From Bimastos eiseni (Eukaryota; Annelida; Clitellata; Crassiclitellata; Lumbricidae), in the NCBI GenBank assembly GCA_959347315.1, contig OY365810.1, forward strand, positions 7,456,598 to 7,520,597: 64,000 bases of DNA, in the 5' to 3' direction. The notes under the pieces are model-generated. The model searched no databases and was not told the origin of the DNA. It worked only from the letters and a program-made list of their open reading frames with translations. Below, piece by piece: positions 57,877 to 64,000 of the stretch. The translations under genes were made by a program, and so were the position numbers. The first letter of the stretch is position 1; every line of letters starts with the position of its first letter.

Positions 57877-58411
57877 CAGGGGTGGACAACCTTTTTTGTA
57901 AAGAGGGCCGCATGAAATTTTTTTTTCGAGGAGCCGCAAGATAATAATCTAGGAATCTATAGTAAAGAGACCATAAATTTAACACATTTAAAAAAAATTT
58001 AAATTCAAAATAACTATAATGACATAATGACCATAGTCATTAATCATAGTAAAAGTAACTAAAACCATTTAGTGTTAGTGAGTCTGTTTGTGGTTGTTAC
58101 TTAGTTAGGCCTTTCTTTTTACAATGGGCTTCCATAGGCCTAATTTAAAAAAAATATTTAATGAGATTTCTGAAACTGCAAACAGTTTTTATCTAGTTTT
58201 CCATAATTTGAAGTCAAAGTACTTGTTGAAATCCATAGTATAGAATCCAAATTTGCAACAGTGTCAACGTATTTGTTGAAATCCATAGTATAGAATCTAA
58301 ATTTGCAACAATGAGCTTAAAAAATCTTAATGAAGCTGGCAGGTCTTGCGGGTCGCATCAAATGTTTCCGCGGGCCGCATGCGGGCCATTGGCCTTTGGT
58401 TGCCCACCCCG
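57877..58411. mobile_element. Non-autonomous hAT (Charlie-like) element
   Basis: Begins CAGGGGTGGACAACC and ends GGTTGCCCACCCC. Flanking 8-mers ATGTAAAT and ATGTAAAG are a near-perfect target duplication. GGCCGCA/GGGCCGCATGCGGG words lie near both ends, typical of this group. No transposase. Confidence 0.87.
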
Positions 58412-59685
58412 ATGTAAAGGGTAACGATGCGACAATCTTAATTGTAAGATCGTGATTTTTATATATCCGTCGTTGTATACTCCCATCAAGGCATTTTTCT
58501 ATTTATTACCGAAAAATCTGCCCCTAGGACAAGTGCCGCCTGGGGCGGTTTGCCCCCCGTCGCTACACCACTGGGAATACTTCCAAATAATTTAAAAAAA
58601 TGTAATATTTGGCCAAGGTAAATGTCCAAGATGATTTCTGGTTGGTCTCTAGAAATGACATAGGTGACTGAGCAACATGATCAGATACAGGAAGAAAGTT
58701 CTGGAATCTAGCTCCTGAAATAAAAACAGAGCTGAGATATTAACCCAAATTATATTTGCTTTGAAATGTTACTATCCTGATTCATTCATTAAGTTGACCT
58801 GAGATGAAAGGTGTGCCGCACATCAAATAACATGATATCTGTTTGCTGACCACCCATGCTGTTATACTAGGACCAAAAAAACTTGGCTATTAATATTTCA
58901 TATCGGTTGTAAAATCTAAATCTTTGCATTGAATAAAGATTCTTTTCGTGACTCAATTCTTCATGACCTAGTTTTAGTAGTTGACATCCCACTTCAAACG
59001 TCCAACCTGAACTCAGGTGTGAAAATGTTAACATAGAGGCTTGGCTCAATTTTCTAATGTCGCTTTTACTGGTCATCAGTGGCAGCTTTATTGGATGGCT
59101 TGCTTTTTGTGGGACACCCAGGAGTGTGAAATGCATTGCATTCAATAAAGTGATAGACAACCCGGCCAAAGGCAGCATGACCTTATGTTAACGGATGGCT
59201 TGTTATTGGGGTCATGTTGAAATGTTTTGAAATAGCTACTTGTGCAGGTATAATTACCTAGTCACTGTGGTCCGAAAGTGCATGCCTATCTTTTAATTGT
59301 ACCTTTTGCAAATATCAATTCAAATGCCTTTTGTAAGGAGATTTCTGTGCACAAAATTACAAAAACTCTGAAAATGTTTTGAGTGCGACTATGAAATCTG
59401 AATAGTACAGACAAAAGGTTTCATGTTTCAATTATTTAAGGTAGGATAGTAATTTAAATAAAATACTCTTGTTTATTTTCTGCATGTCTGCGTTTGTTAA
59501 CAGCGATATTTTTTAAAGTTTTAGCTTTTTGTTTCTTCACTCGTTACTTACTTTATCCTCATCGCTTTTCTTTTCCATTGTGGGAGCATTAACGCTTTCC
59601 CTCAACCAGAGTGGTAATAAATGGAAGTATGCAGTTTACATATATGTATATATTCATTTATTTATGTTACTCTGAATACTATAAA
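58412..59685. other. No gene recognised
   Basis: AT-rich sequence. 58860-59190 has a longish minus-strand frame with no recognisable motif and no neighbours that support it. Confidence 0.4.
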
Positions 59686-60175
59686 TAACTAGCTTGGGCA
59701 CCCGGCGTTCGCCCTGGTTGAGACCGGTATTTGGGCCTGGAGAGGAGGAAGACGGCAGCCACGGGGTTCACCAACCCTTCTACTGGTTGTCCAAGGTGTT
59801 CCCCGAGCGAACAACGAAGGTTTCGAGTCAATAGGTCTAAAAGTGTGCAAGCGCGTACAAAGTACATATCCACGTGACCGACGGTGCAAAGCGTCCATTC
59901 ACTCATGATGGTGTAAAAGAAGAAAAGGTGTGGCCTCTGGCGAATGAGAAAGAAACTTTGGAGTAGTAGTCCATAGACAGTTTTTTTGCCTGGAGACCTG
60001 AAAGACAGCGTCCTCGGGGTTCACAAACCCCTAGACTGCGTGTCCCAGGTGTTCTCTGAGCCAAGGGTGAAGGTTTCGAGTGAATAGCTCTAAAACTGTG
60101 CAAATGCATCGCCGGATAGAGAGACACACAGAGAGACAGAATTCTTTTTTTATTTGTATAGATATGTTTTTTTAG
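59686..60175. repeat. Two diverged copies of a dispersed repeat in tandem
   Basis: 59700-59905 and 59985-60175 share the order GCCTGGAGA, GGGGTTCAC.AACCC, CCAGGTGTTC(T/C)C, GAAGGTTTCGAGT, TCTAAAA.TGTGCAA. The second ends in AGAGAGACA words and TTTTTTATTTGTATAGAT, the usual 3' end of such elements. Confidence 0.65.
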
Positions 60176-60869
60176 CATGACAATGACTATGTTGCATGAG
60201 ATGTCTTTACCAGTTAAAATGGATTAGAAAAATTTCAGCAGATCTATAGCACTACACAGCAAGAATAGTACTTTTCTCTTCATTGATCCTTTGTCTTAAC
60301 AAAAGGTATTAGCATCACCCTCCTCATTCAACCTGCGTTGGGACTAGCACTATCAGAGTAGAGGCAGCGTTACACAGCATGTTCCTGTAGCACACGACTA
60401 ATTTTTTTCATCGATCCTGCTGATGGAACTGTTTATGAGAAACGATCCTCCTCGATTAATATTTTAAAATCGAAACTCAAGATTCTTCTCTACTAGGATT
60501 AGTCACTAGGTTGTAATGCATCATCTGATATTTTATTAAGCACATTATAAATACAGATTGTATTATATTGAGAGCCATGGCATGACCACTTGGTAAAATG
60601 TTGCTCATGAGTAGATGCTATTGAAAGGGCACTATATAAATTCACCTACTAAATAAGTAAATAAATAAATAATTGGAATGACTTGTTAGCTGGCTTCAAA
60701 ACAAATAAAATTGTTGTAACATTGATTGAGGGAGCTATATAAAGCTCACCTTGTTACAAGATTGTGTTTCTACAAGTGTATATTTATATAACGAGCTTAA
60801 TGTTCGGATTCATGTGCATGTTGACGTTATTGTGGCAGGCAGCCATTCCCAGCTTTTCTTTTATTATTA

Positions 60870-61220
60870 TTATTATCATTATTATTATTAAGCGCCTGAG
60901 CCGACCTCAGGGCTGGGCCGACCACCGGGCTGGGCCGACCACCGGGCTGGGCCGACCACCGGGCTGGGCCGACCTTCGCGCCTCAGCCAACCTCAGGCTG
61001 GGGCGACCTATGTGCCTCAGCCAACCTTCGCGCCTCAGCCAACCTCAGGCTGGGGCGACCTGTGTGCCTCAGCCAACCTCGGGCTGGGCCAACCTTCGCG
61101 CCTGGGCCGACCTAGCTCTGCCAACCTCATCGCCTGGGCCGACCTCCGGACCGCAGCCAACCAAGGGCTGGGCCGACCCCCGGGCTGGGCCAACCCCAGG
61201 CTGGGCCGACCTCTGCATAT
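60870..61220. repeat. GC-rich tandem repeat, GGCTGGGCCGACC units
   Basis: Repeats of GGGCTGGGCCGACCACC and CAGCCAACCTTCGCGCCT after an (ATT)n run. The frame across it (Gly/Trp/Arg/Pro-rich) is low-complexity. The base composition is far from the neighbourhood. It ends just before a TATA-like box. Confidence 0.9.
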
Positions 61221-61224
61221 GGTC

Positions 61225-61254
61225 TATAAAAGGCATGTGCCTCTTCAGTCAGTC
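61225..61254 (+). promoter_or_regulatory. TATA box and initiator-like pair
   Basis: TATAAAAG at 61225-61232 is followed by TCAGTCAGTC at 61245-61254, placing an initiator-type A 22-26 bases downstream. An AATAAA lies at about 62023. With the repeats around it this resembles the promoter and polyadenylation region of a retroelement terminal repeat. Confidence 0.4.
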
Positions 61255-61790
61255 GAGTCTTCAGAGTCGTCTTCAGAGTCTTGAGTCGAGTCTTCAGAGT
61301 TAAGAGTCGTCTTGAGTCGAGTCTTGAGTCAAGTCTTCAGAGTCGTCGAGTCTCCAGTCGTCGAGCCTTTGTCGAGTAGAATGGGGAGAGTCTTGAGTCG
61401 AGTCTTCTGTCGTCGAGCCTTCAGTCGTCAAGAGTCTTCAGTCATCTTCAGTCGAGTCTTGAGTCGAGTCTTCAGAGTTGTCGAGTCTTCAGTCGTTGAG
61501 TCTTGAGTCGAGTCTTCAGAGTCATCTTCAGAGTCAAGAGTTTTCAGTCATCTTCAGTCGAATCTTCAGAGTCGAGTCTTCAGAGTCGTCTTCAGAGTCA
61601 AGAGTCTTGAGTCGAGTCTTCAGAGTCGTCTTCGGAGTCGAGCCTTCAGTCGTCAAGAATCTTCAGTCGTCAAGAAGAACGGGGAGAGTCTTCAGTCGAG
61701 TCTTCAGTCGTCGAGTCGTCAGTCGTCAAGTCTTCCGTCGTCGAGCCTTCAGTCGTCGAGAGTCTTCGGTCATCGAGAAAAGTGATCCGT
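61240..61790. repeat. GAGTCTTCAGTCGTC minisatellite
   Basis: About 550 bases of variant units GAGTCGAGTCTTCAGAGTCG and TCAGTCGTCGAG. Ser/Glu/Val/Arg-rich open frames across it are by-products of the repeat period. Confidence 0.93.
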
Positions 61791-61859
61791 CCATCCTGTC
61801 ATTTGTCTCACCGAAGTCTTCGAGAGTGCAGCACTCTTCAATAGCAAAGCGAATAAGAA

Positions 61860-62100
61860 GAAAGGAAAGTCGACAGTAAAGACAGTTCGTTCGTCAAATA
61901 CAGTCCCGCTTGCCGACCATACGATTCGTTGCAGACAGTGCAGTTCGCTTGGCGACAGTGCAGTTTGGTAGCGAACAGTGCCGACTAGTTTGCTGACAGT
62001 TTTAGTTTTCGTTCGCAGTGTGTAATAAAATTTGAAGAAGAACAAGGTCGTCGATCAGTCACCTGATAAACAACGGGTGCCGTACTACACGGGCTATAAG
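61860..62100 (+). other. Possible retroelement leader or terminal-repeat end
   Basis: Recurrent CAGTGCAGTT and GACAGTGC words are followed by AATAAA (about 62023) and GGGTGCCGTACTACACGG. The arrangement after the TATA box at 61225 suggests a solo long terminal repeat, but I find no matching flank duplication and no enzyme ORF. Confidence 0.3.
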
Positions 62101-63759
62101 GGAAAGCTGTCCTGGTAAGCCTCTCAAGTCCTGTAGGTCCATATTGCAACATTATAATTATCAGAATTCAGTTTACGTGGAAAAATTCTATTATAGGTCT
62201 CTCGTCTAATCAAGCCCTTGTGTATACATGTACTGGAACAGCAGGAGTCTTCTCTTAGCATCAGTATTTTAGCCTTTGTAAGGACATCTGAGTCCAGTCA
62301 TTGGGTGCTACAGGGTGACCAAGTGCTGACCACTTCAATAGGGACTTTTTGCTTGTTGCCTTATCATCATCATCCCAATGTCGTGTAATCATCGAGTGTC
62401 CTTAGTAAGAGTTCTTCTCCAATTGTTGTTTGTCCTGTTTTAATGCACCAATATGTCTTAGGGCGTCCATTCCGCTTGGTTGGTGATGATTTCGAAGCAG
62501 TGCAAATATCTTGATATGATTGAGGACTTTGTTAGCATGTGATATTGCTGCATTAATATCCTGTTTCCTTCGTAGATTTCTGTGCAAAACGAGCATGTAA
62601 CGTAATGTAAATCTTCAAAATTTCTCACAGCTTCACAAAAGTCATGTCAGAGAGACCAGCTTTTTCACTTGTCAGCATTTTTCTAGAAGTAGTAGTGGAA
62701 GAAGAACAGTCCATTAAGCTAGCCAGTGTTAGCAACTTCATTTTCTTAGCCGCTGCATATGAGGGCACGTGGCCAGTCCTCTCTCTTGCCATCTCGTCTT
62801 CCCATCGACAGTGTACGGTCAGTGTACTCATTTTAACTGAGTTGGCTAGGGTTGCAGGTGTAACAGAAATCTTGAACCCTACCTCTGCTGTGACAAGGAT
62901 TCAAACCCCCAAAATCTCTTTATTGACAGTTCAACACATTTACCACTACACAAATGACAACCCTGGCAACCATGCCAATGTTAGACAGTTAGAATCACTA
63001 AGAAAAACAATTAATGAATAATGTTTTATTTTACGGCTTCATCGCTCAGATATTTTACTGTCCTGTTCTTTCTGTTTTCTTGTGTTTTTGTTGATTTATT
63101 GCAGCCATAACGTTATTCTCACTTCATTTGTTTATCCGTCCATCCTGTCATTTGTCATGATTAACTGGAAAATTAAATGATTAACTGGAGAATTAATGAC
63201 AAAGGCTGTTATCTGTCCATTGCACTAGAGCGTGTTATTATATCTAGGCACACACTTTCTTCAGCAAAACACTCGAGTGGCTTATTAATAATGCATTGTA
63301 AAACTGCTTGCCACTGCACCTAATTAAATTGTTTGCTGTGGCAGATAAATGTTATTAATATCTTTGTTTGGGATGTAATTGTCATTAGAAGAAACGTTAT
63401 AAGATTCCGTTTTAATAGAGCATAATTGTACGGTTTGATCTTTGGGTTGGAAATGGGCAATTTTTTCTACATGCTGACTTTAAAGTTGGTCAAATAAGAT
63501 TGTTTTAGTAGCAATACTATGGTGTCTCATTATCATCGTCGTCATCATCATCGTCGTCATCATCATCATCATCCACATCATCATCATCATCAAAAGTAAC
63601 ACTAATCTCTGATTATGATTATAATAAATTTGTTATTTACTGTGATTTCACCATCTCAATTAAAACAATTAGACATTGATAGACATTGATAGACAATTAG
63701 ACATATAGCTGTTAAAAGTTGATAGGAAAAGGCAGATTTGGCTGCACTGTCCCTATTTG
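62101..63759. other. No gene recognised
   Basis: Short frames only, including 62644-63021 (+), which has no motif I know. A (CAT)n tract lies at 63528-63592. ATCCGTCCATCCTGTCATTTGTC at about 63136 repeats the word near 61786. Confidence 0.4.
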
Positions 63760-63764
63760 ATCAA

Positions 63765-63965
63765 CAGGAATAGAATAAGAATATATTTATCAAAGGAATA
63801 AGAATATATTTATCAAAGGGATAAGAAAATATTTATCAAAGGCATTAGAAAATATTTATCAAAGGAATAAGAATATATTTATCCAAGGAAAAAGAATATA
63901 TTTATCAAAGGAATAAGGAAATATTTATCAAAGGAATAAGAATATATTTATCAAAGGAATAAGGG
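63765..63965. repeat. ~23-bp minisatellite, ATATTTATCAAAGGAATAAGA
   Basis: Eight or nine near-identical units, reaching almost to the window edge. Variant units carry GGGATAAG or GGCATTAG. AT-rich and non-coding. Confidence 0.95.
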
Positions 63966-64000
63966 TATACGACTAGACTGTCCCATTCATTTATTGGAAT

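Noticed and set aside
57466..57985. Two ~160-residue Pro/Lys/Thr/His-rich minus-strand frames
   Set aside because: They follow the period of the GGGTG-type minisatellite and cross the edge of a hAT element; no splice or domain support.
60764..61879. 179- and 133-residue plus-strand frames rich in Trp/Gly/Pro and Ser/Glu/Arg
   Set aside because: Low-complexity by-products of the tandem repeats.
63765..63965. CRISPR-like array
   Set aside because: Units are contiguous with no unique spacers, and the DNA is eukaryotic; it is a minisatellite.

Overview
The window is eukaryotic nuclear DNA: small exons with GT-AG junctions, AT-rich introns, microsatellites and many decayed transposons. Frequent GTAGGCCTAC-type words and the style of the NHL-repeat proteins recall echinoderm genomes, most likely a sea cucumber. 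This taxonomic guess is inference. All recognisable host genes lie on the minus strand.

The left 54 kb is a three-fold repeated gene cluster. Each unit has, in rising coordinates, an NHL beta-propeller gene (1599-2522; 14821-15762; 32165-33099), then a short C-terminal 'tail' exon, then a signalling gene. Unit A (about 1-10.4 kb) carries a complete six-exon MLK/TKL-like kinase gene. I could reconstruct it in frame from a mini first coding exon at 10415-10422 to the tail exon, which is present three times in tandem as ~640 bp units at 4638-6116. Units B (about 12.2-29.5 kb) and C (32.2-48.3 kb, first exon perhaps near 53.6 kb) instead carry paralogous multi-exon genes whose last two exons each encode a CARD-like death-fold domain. 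Every junction of both CARD genes is phase-consistent, including a shared GC-AG intron. Copy C lacks a 124-codon Ser/Thr/Pro-rich exon present in copy B. Downstream of each CARD gene lies an orphan copy of the kinase-type tail exon. Copy B keeps a splice acceptor in a phase that the first CARD exon could join.

The right part is mostly mobile and repetitive DNA. At 50.3-52.0 kb three exons encode a TAF4-type TAFH (NHR1) domain, lying between the putative first exon and the second exon of the copy C CARD gene. Beyond 54 kb I see no host gene: minisatellites (56.3-57.9, 60.9-61.8, 63.8-64.0 kb), two hAT elements, and a TATA/initiator-like site inside a tandem-repeat tract. LINE fragments, two tRNA-derived SINEs, a mariner fossil and several MITE-like elements fill introns throughout.

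Taken together, kinase, tandem-CARD and NHL proteins in duplicated units look like a lineage-specific innate-immunity or cell-death signalling cluster. Functions are inferred from domains only.
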